Below, one piece after another: positions 1 to 7,443 of a stretch of 14,986 bases of DNA. The DNA is from Betaproteobacteria bacterium. GTDB taxonomy: Bacteria > Pseudomonadota > Gammaproteobacteria > Burkholderiales > SG8-39. The notes beneath the pieces were generated by a model. It did not search any database. It had not been told where the DNA came from and was given only the letters and a program-made list of their open reading frames with translations. The translations under genes and the position numbers were made by a program. The stretch is from contig DAHVFK010000038.1 of NCBI GenBank assembly GCA_027317055.1, positions 1 through 14,986 of the forward strand, in the 5' to 3' direction. Position 1 is the stretch's first letter. Every line of letters begins with the position of its first letter.

Positions 1-1852
1 GCAGAAGATTGTTGCGCTTGTACTGCTCCACGCTCAGCTCGTAGGCCGCGGCCCGGGCGGCCAGCACCTCGTCGGTCCAGAGCGCGGTGTCATACACCGC
101 GTTGGGATGCAGCGAGTTGACGCGGATGCCGTCCTTGTCCCATTCGAGCGCCGCCACCCGCGCCAGCTGATTGAGCGCGGCCTTGGAGGCCGAATAGGCC
201 GCCGCGCCGGGGCCGGGTGCCGGCACGTTCTTCGACCCGATGACGACGATGCGCCCACCGCGCGGGGCCGACTTCATCAGCGCATGGCATGCCTGCATGA
301 CGTTCAGATTGGCCTCCACGTTGACTGCCATGGTGCTGCGCCAGGTCTGCGGTTTGATGTCCTGTATCGGCTGCGACGCGGGAAAGATGCCGGCATTCAG
401 TACCACCATGTCCAGGCCGCCGTAGCGCTTCACCGCCGCGCTCAGCGCTGCATCGACTGCTTTCGGGTCGGTGACGTCGCAGGCGATTCCGGTGAAATCC
501 GGACGCGTCCACAGGGTCTCGACCGCGGCGTTTCGATCCAGACCCACGACCGCCGCGCCCCGCTTCAGAAACGCCTCGACACAGGCCTTCCCGATGCCCG
601 AGGCGGCACCGGTCACCAGCGCGACTTCGCCGGCGAACGGTGGCGTCGCGCCTGCCTTGCGTAGCTTGGCTTGCTCAAGGTCCCAGTACTCGATGTCGAA
701 GATGTGGCGCTCATCGACTGCCTGCCAGCCGCCCAGCGCCTCGGCACGCAGGATGACGTTGATCGTGTGATCGTAGAGTTCCTCGACGATCGCCGCATCA
801 CGCGCCGTGCGGCCCGCCGCGGCAAATCCGAGCGCCGGATCCAGCACCATGCGCGGCGCGGGATCCAGCATTGTCTTTTTCACTTTTCCCTGCGCCGCGT
901 GCCTTGCGAAGTAATCGCGGTAGCCGCGCGCGTACGCCTGCACGTCGAACCCGAGCATCGGCAGCGGCTTGGTGCGGATCACGTGATCCGGCGTAGCGGG
1001 CCCGCGCTGGGACAGGCGGCTCAACTCCGGATGCTGCGCGAACGAGAGGAACTTGCGGGAATCGTTGACCCTCAGAATCAGCGGAGCGCCAGCCAGGTCG
1101 GATATCGCGCGCCGCAACTGGGCGATCGCCTCGCGTGCGGCGTCCGGCGGTTTCGGCGCCGGCAGCGCGACTTGCCACGCCTTCTTTGAGGCCAGGTAAT
1201 CCTCGGCCAGAGACACGAGCCTGATCATTCGCTCGTAGGACTGTTTGGCGTCGGCACCGAACGAAAACACTCCGTGCGACAGCAACACCATGCCGATGGT
1301 TTGCGGGCCCGCCTGCGCGGCGAACTCGCGCGCGCAGTATGCCGCCAGATCGAACCCGGCCATGATGTACGGTATCACCACGACCTTGTCGCCGTAGATT
1401 TCTCGCACGCGCTGCTCGCCGCGCGGCGCATTGCTGATCGAAAGCACGGCGTCGGCGTGGGTGTGGTCGACGTAGGCATGCGGCAGGATCGCGTGCAGGA
1501 TCGTCTCGACCGAGGGCGAGGGAGCACCGGCGCGCAATGTGTGCGTGTTCAGCTCGTTGACCATTTGCGGGTCGGACAGCGCGGGCAGCTGCGCTAGACG
1601 CCGGACGTAATCGAGCGCGACAGGTGTGAAGCCGGCGACCTCGATCGTTTCCAGATCCCATCCGCTGCCTTTGACGTAGAGCACGTCTTCCGCTGCGCCG
1701 AAGAGGTTGGTCTGGCGCAGCTTGACCGAAGTGTTGCCGCCGCCGTGCAGGACGAGCGACCGGTCCATTCCCAGTAGCCGGGAGGCATAGACGCGCGGGC
1801 CGAGAGGACCGGAATGGCGCGCCGCGTCAACGTTGTTCCACAGACTACGCAT
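1..1852 (-). CDS. Bifunctional class II aldolase / short-chain dehydrogenase (3' end cut off)
   Basis: The protein fuses an N-terminal class II aldolase domain to a C-terminal NAD(P)-dependent short-chain dehydrogenase (SDR). Its relatives include the rhamnulose-1-phosphate aldolase / lactaldehyde dehydrogenase fusions of sugar catabolism. Seen in the sequence: an HGGGNTSVK phosphate-binding stretch near residues 36-44, zinc-ligand candidates His130 and His132 (DHTHAD) and His193 (LLSHGV), then an SDR part with TGAASGIG from residue 414, an NAG motif, and a catalytic set Ser540, Tyr553, Lys557 (YSASK). The start ATG at 1852 has an AGGA about 8 bases upstream and a TATAAT at 1882-1877. About 617 residues are present; the reading frame stays open to base 1, so the last part of the SDR is outside the window. 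The actual substrate cannot be read from the sequence: fusions of this kind act on deoxy-sugar phosphates, but no sugar kinase, isomerase or transporter is visible here. Confidence is high for the architecture, low for the substrate. Confidence 0.93.
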   Translation of the reverse strand, partial: MRSLWNNVDAARHSGPLGPRVYASRLLGMDRSLVLHGGGNTSVKLRQTNLFGAAEDVLYVKGSGWDLETIEVAGFTPVALDYVRRLAQLPALSDPQMVNELNTHTLRAGAPSPSVETILHAILPHAYVDHTHADAVLSISNAPRGEQRVREIYGDKVVVIPYIMAGFDLAAYCAREFAAQAGPQTIGMVLLSHGVFSFGADAKQSYERMIRLVSLAEDYLASKKAWQVALPAPKPPDAAREAIAQLRRAISDLAGAPLILRVNDSRKFLSFAQHPELSRLSQRGPATPDHVIRTKPLPMLGFDVQAYARGYRDYFARHAAQGKVKKTMLDPAPRMVLDPALGFAAAGRTARDAAIVEELYDHTINVILRAEALGGWQAVDERHIFDIEYWDLEQAKLRKAGATPPFAGEVALVTGAASGIGKACVEAFLKRGAAVVGLDRNAAVETLWTRPDFTGIACDVTDPKAVDAALSAAVKRYGGLDMVVLNAGIFPASQPIQDIKPQTWRSTMAVNVEANLNVMQACHALMKSAPRGGRIVVIGSKNVPAPGPGAAAYSASKAALNQLARVAALEWDKDGIRVNSLHPNAVYDTALWTDEVLAARAAAYELSVEQYKRNNLL

Positions 1853-1872
1853 AGCTATCCTGCAGCAAAACG

Positions 1873-1882
1873 TAAAATTATA
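1873..1882. promoter_or_regulatory. Overlapping divergent -10 elements between aldolase and GNAT genes
   Basis: On the plus strand TAAAAT lies at 1873-1878; on the minus strand a perfect TATAAT lies at 1882-1877. They overlap by two bases in the 40-base gap between the two divergent genes. Expected starts are about 1885 (plus) and 1870 (minus). No good -35 box is seen at 17 bases on either side. The plus-strand start would leave only about 8 bases before the GNAT ATG. Confidence 0.5.
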
Positions 1883-1892
1883 CTTTCACCCG

Positions 1893-2339
1893 ATGATCAG
1901 AATTGAACTATCCGCATGGACCGAGGCGCGTGCCGAGGCAACTCACATCCGTGAGAGCGTGTTCGTGGCGGAGCAGGGCGTGCCGGCGGAGCTGGAGCTG
2001 GACCAGCACGATTCGAATTGCGTGCACGCGCTGGCGCGGGACGAAGCGGGCCGCGCCGTGGGCACCGGGCGGCTGCTGCCGGGGGAAGCGCACGGCGCTC
2101 GGATCGTCGCCCACGTGGGGCGCATGGCAGTGCTGAGGGAATGGCGCGGCAGGGGCGTCGGCGGCGCTTTGCTTGCGCGCCTGATCGAGGCCGCGCGGGA
2201 GCGCGGCGACACGGAGGTCGCGCTGTTGGCGCAGACCCACGCCCAGGGGTTCTACCGCGCGCACGGGTTTCTCGAAGAGGGCGAAGAGTTCCTCGAGGCG
2301 GGGATCCCTCACCGCGCGATGCGGCGCGTCCTCGCCTAA
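1893..2339 (+). CDS. GNAT family N-acetyltransferase
   Basis: A 148-residue Gcn5-related acetyltransferase that should transfer the acetyl group of acetyl-CoA to an amine of unknown identity. The N-terminal segment IRESVFVAEQGVP (residues 19-31) followed by an acidic E-D-D run is typical of one small GNAT subfamily. The acetyl-CoA pyrophosphate loop is R85-G-R-G88-V-G90-G91, and Tyr121 in GFYRAHGF is the likely general acid. I chose the ATG at 1893 because it starts the family-like beta strand MIRIEL; an upstream in-frame ATG at 1833 would overlap the divergent aldolase gene and adds an unrelated 20 residues. No Shine-Dalgarno sequence precedes the chosen start, and a -10-like box lies only 14 bases upstream, so the message may be almost leaderless. 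Its stop codon overlaps the stop of the convergent NRDE gene. The substrate is unknown. Confidence 0.88.
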   Translation: MIRIELSAWTEARAEATHIRESVFVAEQGVPAELELDQHDSNCVHALARDEAGRAVGTGRLLPGEAHGARIVAHVGRMAVLREWRGRGVGGALLARLIEAARERGDTEVALLAQTHAQGFYRAHGFLEEGEEFLEAGIPHRAMRRVLA

Positions 2340-3097
2340 TTCAGAGTGAATTCGAAGCGCAGGGTGTCAAGCTCGGCGCCGTCGGACCCGTAGGCGCGCT
2401 CCGCAAACCGCACCTTGCCGTCGGCGCCGACCACCAGTGCGCTCGACGAACGTGTTCCGTACGTCGGCGAGACGATGCGCGCCGCCGACAGCTGCCGCTC
2501 GCGCTCTGCGCCGACACCCGTGTCCGGGAGATCGCCTTGCGCGGCCTCGGCCGTGTCCGCCAACAGCGCCAGCAAGGGCTCGACCGCCGGCACGAGCTCG
2601 AGCACTTCGCCCAGGCGCCGCTTGCCCTGAGTCACCTTGGGCCAGGGCGTATCGAGCAGGTGATTGGACAATCCGTGAATGCCCGGCTCGACCTTGCGCG
2701 CGTGCCCACCGCGGTTCGATACCCACCACAACTCCGCTCGATCGCCCGCAAGGAAATTGAACCCGCGGTATGCTTTACCGTGCGTCTCGACGGCGGCCGC
2801 GGATGTGCTCGGCGCTTCGCCACTTACTAGGTAGCGGCTGGCGAGCACTCCGCGCGAAATCGCCTCGCGTGGCGCCGGCGCCGCGTCGCGATAGTTCGTC
2901 ACCGCCGTGAACCTGCCGCCGCGGGTGACCCCGAGCCATGTACCCATGCCTTCCAGGTCGCGCCCGGCGAGGATTCCGGGTTGATCGTCCCAGAATCGGG
3001 CCGCGGCTGTCGGCCTGGCATGGAACTCGTCGCGATTGGCAGCGACCACCAACGGAAAATCCGGGTGTGCCCGCCAGGCGAAGACGATCAGGCACAT
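2336..3097 (-). CDS. NRDE / TANGO2-family protein
   Basis: A 253-residue member of the NRDE family, whose eukaryotic relative is TANGO2. It begins MCLIVFAW, as the family does, with Cys2 invariant in relatives, and carries the name-giving NRDE tetrapeptide at residues 21-24 (AANRDEF). Further along are the family stretches GTWLGVTRGGRFTAVTNYRD and TYGTRSSSALVV. The length is normal. No signal peptide or membrane segment is visible, so it should be cytoplasmic. Its biochemical role is not established: the fold resembles N-terminal-nucleophile hydrolases, and heme- or lipid-related roles have been proposed for relatives. It is the last gene of the ygfZ - DUF4936 - NRDE operon, starting 3 bases after the DUF4936 stop, so it is probably translated by coupling. 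It ends tail-to-tail with the GNAT gene, the two stop codons sharing bases 2336-2339. Confidence 0.9.
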   Translation of the reverse strand: MCLIVFAWRAHPDFPLVVAANRDEFHARPTAAARFWDDQPGILAGRDLEGMGTWLGVTRGGRFTAVTNYRDAAPAPREAISRGVLASRYLVSGEAPSTSAAAVETHGKAYRGFNFLAGDRAELWWVSNRGGHARKVEPGIHGLSNHLLDTPWPKVTQGKRRLGEVLELVPAVEPLLALLADTAEAAQGDLPDTGVGAERERQLSAARIVSPTYGTRSSSALVVGADGKVRFAERAYGSDGAELDTLRFEFTLN

Positions 3098-3100
3098 GGC

Positions 3101-3391
3101 TCAGTCGACCGCGACGAAGAACTCGACTCGGCGGGCGCCGCCGGGCGCCAGACAACGGTACACACCCAGCCGTTCACACTCGCGCGCAAGCAGGGCTTCG
3201 AAGCGGGGCACGTCGTCGACGTCTGGATAGACTTCCATATACGTCGTCGGATCGTCGCGTCGCCTTTGCCAACAGCCCGTCACGCCGACCTCGCGCCGGA
3301 CGACAGTGAACAGTTGCTCGACGACGTCTTGCAGTTCCCGCAATCGTTCGGGATCGACCCTGTAGTAGACGTAGACGCTTGCGGGACTCAA
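3101..3391 (-). CDS. DUF4936 family protein
   Basis: A 96-residue protein that I recognise as DUF4936, a small family found mainly in Betaproteobacteria next to ygfZ. The sequence starts SPASVYVYYRVDPERL after the initiator and has a predicted ferredoxin-like alternation of strands and helices (YVYYRV, a helix with VVEQLF, TTYMEVYPDV, RVEFFVAVD). This pattern resembles dimeric alpha-beta barrel proteins such as antibiotic-biosynthesis monooxygenases. No ATG or GTG is available near the conserved start. The best start is a TTG at 3391-3389, which overlaps the ygfZ stop TGA in a TTGA tetranucleotide, and there is no clear Shine-Dalgarno sequence, so translation should depend on coupling to ygfZ. 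Its function is unknown; the conserved position suggests a link with YgfZ. Confidence is good for the family, moderate for the start. Confidence 0.85.
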   Translation of the reverse strand: MSPASVYVYYRVDPERLRELQDVVEQLFTVVRREVGVTGCWQRRRDDPTTYMEVYPDVDDVPRFEALLARECERLGVYRCLAPGGARRVEFFVAVD

Positions 3392-4326
3392 ATTGAGTAG
3401 GGGAGGGGAAGGATTTCGAGCGCCGGGCCGGCCGGGGCGACCCGGATTGCGGCACCGTTCTCGACCGAGGCGATCGGCACCACTGCGAGTAGTTCTCTGC
3501 CGCCGTTTGCGGCGGCGACGCTTACGACGGTTCCGCTCGCCTGCCCCGGAAAGTCGTCGCTGTAGAGGTTGGTTCCAGGGCGGGCGTCGACCTGGGCGTC
3601 GAGCCGGCCGCGAATCATGCGCCGCTTGATCTGCCCGCGGTATTGGGCGCGCGCGACGATTTCCTGTCCTGGATAGCAGCCCTTCTTGAAATCGACGCCG
3701 CCCACCGCTTCCAGGTTGACCATTTGCGGGACGAAGAGATCCTGGGTCGCCTGCTCGATTAGCGCACGTCCGGCCCGAATATCGAGTAGCGCCCATTCGC
3801 CTTCGTCGGACATTACCGCGCCCAGGTCGGCTTGCAGACGCTCGGCCTGCGCTAGCGGGGCAACGACCAGGACCCGGTCCTGCTCGACGCGCGCCGCCGT
3901 CAGTTCCCCGTCGGTCGCGACCGCCATGGGTAGGTGGCCCAGCGTTACACCGAGTTCCGCGAGGCGAGCGACGGCGCGCTCGCCCCAGACTCCGAGCTGC
4001 GCATAGCGCTCGCCGAAATCCGAAATCTTGACCTTGGCGCGCAACACGAACATTCCGAGCCGCTTCGCCACGGGCGGCACGAGATCGGCCGCTAGCTGCA
4101 GCAAGATCCCATCCGGGCGCGGCAGCACGATGAAGCTCGCGAGCAGCCGGCCCTTGGCCGAGCACCAGCCGGCGAATCTGGCCTGATCAGCGGGCAGATG
4201 GTCGATGTCGTTCGTGAGTTGCGCATGGAGGAAGCTGCGCGCGTCGTCGCCCGCCACCGACAAAAGGCCGTACCGGCGAAGCCGTGTTACCCGCAACCCT
4301 GATTGATCTGGCGCCGCTGAGCTCAT
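3388..4326 (-). CDS. ygfZ: Folate-binding protein YgfZ (GcvT-like, Fe-S / tRNA modification factor)
   Basis: YgfZ binds tetrahydrofolate and supports the assembly or repair of certain iron-sulfur enzymes, including the tRNA thiolation enzyme MiaB in E. coli. The protein of 312 residues shows the family signature KKGCYPGQE with the conserved Cys217, preceded by LFVPQMVNLEAVGGVDFKKG, and an N-terminal GcvT-like folate domain (HAQLTNDI, CSAKGRLLASF). I chose the ATG at 4326, which follows a mirrored -10 element with a leader of about 32 bases; an in-frame ATG at 4383 would add 19 residues that do not look like the family and would place the start upstream of that promoter. It is the first gene of a three-gene minus-strand operon and runs divergently from mltG. 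Length and key residues are normal. Confidence 0.93.
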   Translation of the reverse strand: MSSAAPDQSGLRVTRLRRYGLLSVAGDDARSFLHAQLTNDIDHLPADQARFAGWCSAKGRLLASFIVLPRPDGILLQLAADLVPPVAKRLGMFVLRAKVKISDFGERYAQLGVWGERAVARLAELGVTLGHLPMAVATDGELTAARVEQDRVLVVAPLAQAERLQADLGAVMSDEGEWALLDIRAGRALIEQATQDLFVPQMVNLEAVGGVDFKKGCYPGQEIVARAQYRGQIKRRMIRGRLDAQVDARPGTNLYSDDFPGQASGTVVSVAAANGGRELLAVVPIASVENGAAIRVAPAGPALEILPLPYSI

Positions 4327-4353
4327 CGTCGACGAGTCACCACTCGTTCCGTC

Positions 4354-4371
4354 GTAAAATATTGATTTTAC
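4354..4371. promoter_or_regulatory. Mirrored -10 elements (18-base palindrome) between ygfZ and mltG
   Basis: GTAAAAT-ATTG-ATTTTAC is a perfect inverted repeat with 7-base arms and a 4-base centre. Each arm holds a TAAAAT -10-like box, plus strand at 4355-4360 and minus strand at 4370-4365. Predicted start points near 4367 (plus) and 4358 (minus) would give leaders of about 38 bases for mltG and 32 for ygfZ. No convincing -35 boxes are seen. The same palindrome could also be an operator. Confidence 0.55.
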
Positions 4372-4404
4372 CCGTGTCAGCATACTCGGCCGACGACGAT
4401 TCAG

Positions 4405-5415
4405 TTGCATACCTTGGTCAAACGCCTGTTGTTTCTGCTGGTCGCGGCCGGGCTGGGCTGCGCCATCTATGCTGCCTGGTATGTACGGACGCCGATCGCT
4501 CTCGACAAGCTTCCCGTAGAGTTCGATATTCCGCCCGGAACGGCATTGCGCGGCGCAATCCGCCAACTTACGACGGCGGGCGTGCGGGTCGGGGCCGGGC
4601 GGTTCGAGCTCCTGGCGCGTGTCCTGGGTCGTGCACAGGACATCAAGGCCGGCAGCTACGAGCTGACGCGGCCGGTCACGCCGCTCGAGTTGCTGGGCAA
4701 GCTGACGCGTGGCGACGTCACGCAAGCCGAGGTCAAGCTTATCGAAGGCTGGACTTTCCGTCAGTTTCGGCTTGCGCTCGACCAGAACCCCTACCTTCGG
4801 CACGAAACGCAGGGCCTGGACAAGGCACAACTCATGGCGCGAATCGAGGCCTCGGAGACCGAGCCCGAAGGGCTGTTTTTCCCGGATACATACCTGTTTG
4901 CCAAGGGCTCCGCCGACGTCGCCGTGCTGCGCCGCTCCTATCGTGCGATGCAGCGCCACTTGGCGCAGGAATGGGCGGCGCGCGACGCGAATGTGCCGTA
5001 TCGCACCCCCTATGAAGCGCTGATCATGGCGTCGATCATCGAGAAGGAAACGGGCCGCCCCGCGGACCGCGACTTGATCGGGGGGGTGTTGCTTAACCGC
5101 CTGCGCATCGGCATGCGGCTGCAGGCAGACCCGACCGTGATCTACGGCCTGGGGGCAAGTTTCGACGGCAACCTGACCAAAGCCCACTTGCAGCAGGACG
5201 GCCCGTACAATACCTACACTCGCGCAGGTCTTCCGCCGACGCCGATTGACATGCCGAGCCTGGCTTCACTGCGCGCGGCGCTGCGGCCAGGCAAGACGGA
5301 CGCCCTTTACTATGTGTCCCGCGGTGACGGATCGAGCGAATTCTCGCGGACGCTGAATGACCACAACCGCGCAGTGACGAAATACCAGCGCCTCAATCGG
5401 CACAGGCGCGACTGA
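4405..5415 (+). CDS. mltG: Endolytic murein transglycosylase MltG
   Basis: MltG (YceG) is an inner-membrane lytic transglycosylase that cuts nascent peptidoglycan strands and helps set glycan length. The 336-residue product has a short basic start, one membrane helix at about residues 8-27, and a large periplasmic domain. Family blocks are clear: LIEGWTFRQFR, EGLFFPDTYLF, LIMASIIEKETG with the catalytic glutamate at Glu213, LQADPTVIYG, and the C-terminal YNTYTRAGLPPTPI and SEFSRTLNDHNRAV. The start is uncertain: no ATG is available, the TTG at 4405 and another TTG at 4414 (giving MVKRLLFLL) both fit, and neither has a strong Shine-Dalgarno sequence. It leads the mltG-tmk-holB-pilZ operon, transcribed from the mirrored promoter at 4354-4371. 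Confidence 0.95.
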   Translation: MHTLVKRLLFLLVAAGLGCAIYAAWYVRTPIALDKLPVEFDIPPGTALRGAIRQLTTAGVRVGAGRFELLARVLGRAQDIKAGSYELTRPVTPLELLGKLTRGDVTQAEVKLIEGWTFRQFRLALDQNPYLRHETQGLDKAQLMARIEASETEPEGLFFPDTYLFAKGSADVAVLRRSYRAMQRHLAQEWAARDANVPYRTPYEALIMASIIEKETGRPADRDLIGGVLLNRLRIGMRLQADPTVIYGLGASFDGNLTKAHLQQDGPYNTYTRAGLPPTPIDMPSLASLRAALRPGKTDALYYVSRGDGSSEFSRTLNDHNRAVTKYQRLNRHRRD

Positions 5416-5433
5416 GGGCGGCAAGGGCGGCGC

Positions 5434-6048
5434 ATGAGCGAACTCGGGAAGCTGATCACTCTGGAGGGTGTCGACGGCGCCGGCAAGTCGACCCATATCG
5501 AGTTCATCGCGCAGCGGCTGCGCACGCACGGCAGGACAGTGCTGGTGACGCGCGAGCCGGGCGGCACCCCATTGGCCGAGAAGTTGCGTGAGCTCGTGCT
5601 GAACGAACCAATGGGTGCACTGGCGGAGACGCTGCTCATGTTCGCCGCGCGCGCAGACCACGTTCGTCAGCTGATCCGGCCGGCGCTTGAAGCCGGAAGT
5701 TGGGTCGTGTGCGACCGATTCAGCGACGCGACCGCCGCCTATCAAGGGGCCGGAAAAGGCGTTCCGATGGACCTTATCCAGCAGCTTGCCGAAGCGACGC
5801 ACCCCGGCCTGCGTCCGGACAGAACGCTGGTATTCGATTGTCCGTACGAAGTCGCCCAACAGCGCTTGAACGCAACGGGCCGGCGACTGGACCGCTTCGA
5901 GCGCGAGGACCGCCAATTCTTCGAGCGGGTGCGAGAGGCATACCTCGCGCGCGGCATAGCGGAACCCGGCCGAATCCGACTCATTGACGGATCGACAAGT
6001 CTGGCGAATATTCAGAGAAATCTGGAAGATAACCTTTCATTTAATTGA
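5434..6048 (+). CDS. tmk: Thymidylate kinase
   Basis: Thymidylate kinase phosphorylates dTMP to dTDP with ATP, an essential step of dTTP synthesis in the cytoplasm. The 204-residue protein has the P-loop EGVDGAGKST at residues 11-20, the DR motif at Asp94-Arg95 (CDRFSDATAAYQGAGKG) that contacts the nucleotide, and a LID region rich in arginine (GRRLDRFEREDRQF). Length is typical. The ATG at 5434 starts 18 bases after the mltG stop, with a purine-rich AAGGGCGG just upstream. It is followed 7 bases after its stop by holB, the usual order in proteobacteria. The last codons and the junction to holB are noticeably richer in A and T than the rest of the operon, which should keep the holB start free of mRNA structure. 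Confidence 0.96.
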   Translation: MSELGKLITLEGVDGAGKSTHIEFIAQRLRTHGRTVLVTREPGGTPLAEKLRELVLNEPMGALAETLLMFAARADHVRQLIRPALEAGSWVVCDRFSDATAAYQGAGKGVPMDLIQQLAEATHPGLRPDRTLVFDCPYEVAQQRLNATGRRLDRFEREDRQFFERVREAYLARGIAEPGRIRLIDGSTSLANIQRNLEDNLSFN

Positions 6049-6055
6049 AAATAAA

Positions 6056-7030
6056 GTGATTCACGACTGGAACAGGACCCTTTGGACTGACTTGGCGAGC
6101 ACTGCCGAGCGGCTGCCGCACGCACTACTGATTCATGGTCCGGGTGGAATCGGCAAGCGGGCACTTGCCGAGCATTTTGCGCAATTCCTGCTGTGCGAGG
6201 GTCCGACGACCGAGTGCCCGTGCGGCCGCTGCGAGGCCTGCCGTTGGTTCGTCGCCGGCAATCATCCCGACGTGCGCTGGCTCGAGCCGGAAGCAATTTC
6301 CAAGCCGGTCGCGATCGAGGGTGAGGAGGCGGACCGGGCCGGCAGCCGGTCGGCCAGGCCAAGCCTCGAAATCAAGGTGGAGCAGGTGCGTGCGTTGGCG
6401 GACTTTCTCAACGTCGGCTCGCATCGCGGGCGGCATCGAATCGCGCTCGTACACCCGGCGGAAGACATGAACCTGCACGCAGCGAATTCGCTCCTGAAGA
6501 GCCTGGAGGAACCGCCTTCGGGTGCGGTCTTCGTGCTCGTTTCGCATCGCCCCGCGCGCCTGCTCGCCACAATTCGAAGCCGGTGTGTTGCGCTGCCGGT
6601 GGGTTTGCCCGAGCGTGCGGGGGCCGAGGCCTGGCTGCGTGCGAATGGCGTGGCCGACGCAGCCCGCTGGCTCGATTTTGCGGGCGGTGCCCCGCTGCAG
6701 GCGCTGGAATACGGTTCCGGACCGCGCGGGGAAACGGTTACGAGGCTGCTCAACACGCTACTGGCAGGTACGACTCAGGGGGCCGCGACCAGCGATCGCG
6801 AAGAGGTCGAGGCGCTTGCAGAGGTATTGCAAAAGCTCGCGCTCGACCGGGCATTCGCGGCTTTCGGCGCCGAGCCGAAATACGCCACGGGCAGTTCGGC
6901 AGCGACGTCTGCGTCGGCATACGAATGGCTTGCGTTCGCGCGCGCCATGGGGCACAACCGGGCGCTTGCGCGACATCCGCTGAATCCCAAGCTGTTCGCC
7001 TCGGATATGCTCGCCGCGATGCCTGCCTAG
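6056..7030 (+). CDS. holB: DNA polymerase III subunit delta'
   Basis: Delta' is a fixed part of the clamp loader that places the beta sliding clamp on DNA. The 324-residue protein has a degenerate Walker A (G28-P-G-G-I-G-K34-R35, Arg where Ser/Thr is usual), as expected for a subunit that does not hydrolyse ATP. A zinc module Cys47, Cys56, Cys59, Cys62 has the spacing of E. coli HolB. The blocks AANSLLKSLEEPP and TIRSRC follow, the latter holding the conserved SRC arginine finger. The start is the GTG at 6056, giving MIHDWNRTLW; an upstream in-frame ATG at 5984 lies inside tmk and would add unrelated residues. An imperfect palindrome (TTTCA..TGAAA, 6036-6051) precedes the start and there is no strong Shine-Dalgarno sequence. 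The tmk-holB-pilZ context supports holB over dnaX. Confidence 0.94.
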   Translation: MIHDWNRTLWTDLASTAERLPHALLIHGPGGIGKRALAEHFAQFLLCEGPTTECPCGRCEACRWFVAGNHPDVRWLEPEAISKPVAIEGEEADRAGSRSARPSLEIKVEQVRALADFLNVGSHRGRHRIALVHPAEDMNLHAANSLLKSLEEPPSGAVFVLVSHRPARLLATIRSRCVALPVGLPERAGAEAWLRANGVADAARWLDFAGGAPLQALEYGSGPRGETVTRLLNTLLAGTTQGAATSDREEVEALAEVLQKLALDRAFAAFGAEPKYATGSSAATSASAYEWLAFARAMGHNRALARHPLNPKLFASDMLAAMPA

Positions 7031-7041
7031 GGGAGACGGTG

Positions 7042-7425
7042 ATGAGTGACGTCGAAGACAAGTCCGATAGCGCTGAAGGCGGGCGACCGAGCGTCCTTTC
7101 GCTCAACATTCGAGAAAAGAACGCGCTTTATGCCGCCTACATTCCCCAGGTGAAAAACGGCGGAATCTTCATTCCGACGGCTCGCGCACACCGCCTTGGC
7201 GACGAAGTGTTCATGTTGGTGTCGCTCCCGGACGAGGCGGCCAAGATTCCGGTAAGCGGGAGGGTGGTATGGATCACCCCGGCCGACGCTCAGGGCAAAC
7301 GCGCCCAAGGGGTGGGGATCCAGTTTTCCGCTGACGAGGCTGGTCAATCGGCCAAGAAGAAGATAGAGGGGCTTCTCGCGGGGATGTTGGATAGCTCAAA
7401 TGTAACGCATACTATATTAGTGTAA
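7042..7425 (+). CDS. pilZ: Type IV pilus assembly protein PilZ
   Basis: A 127-residue PilZ-domain protein of the original PilZ type, needed for type IV pilus assembly through partner proteins of the pilus motor (PilB, FimX in relatives). Recognisable stretches are LSLNIREKNALYAAYIPQV, NGGIFIPT, VSGRVVWITP, GVGIQF and the terminal SSNVTHTI. The RxxxR and D/NxSxxG motifs that bind c-di-GMP in other PilZ domains are not seen, in line with this subfamily not binding the nucleotide directly. The ATG at 7042 has GGGGAGA 6-8 bases upstream; a GTG lies directly before it at 7039. It begins 11 bases after the holB stop and closes the operon. The last dozen codons are abruptly AT-rich, continuing into the non-coding interval after the gene. 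No other pilus gene is in the window. Confidence 0.92.
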   Translation: MSDVEDKSDSAEGGRPSVLSLNIREKNALYAAYIPQVKNGGIFIPTARAHRLGDEVFMLVSLPDEAAKIPVSGRVVWITPADAQGKRAQGVGIQFSADEAGQSAKKKIEGLLAGMLDSSNVTHTILV

Positions 7426-7443
7426 ACATAATGATAACGTATA

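Noticed and set aside
4327..5187. An upstream extension of ygfZ reading antisense through mltG
   Set aside because: The extension lies opposite the well-conserved mltG and does not resemble YgfZ; the family N-terminus fits the ATG at 4326.
7042..7425. PilZ as a c-di-GMP receptor
   Set aside because: The RxxxR and D/NxSxxG binding motifs are not present, as is usual for the PilZ subfamily linked to holB.
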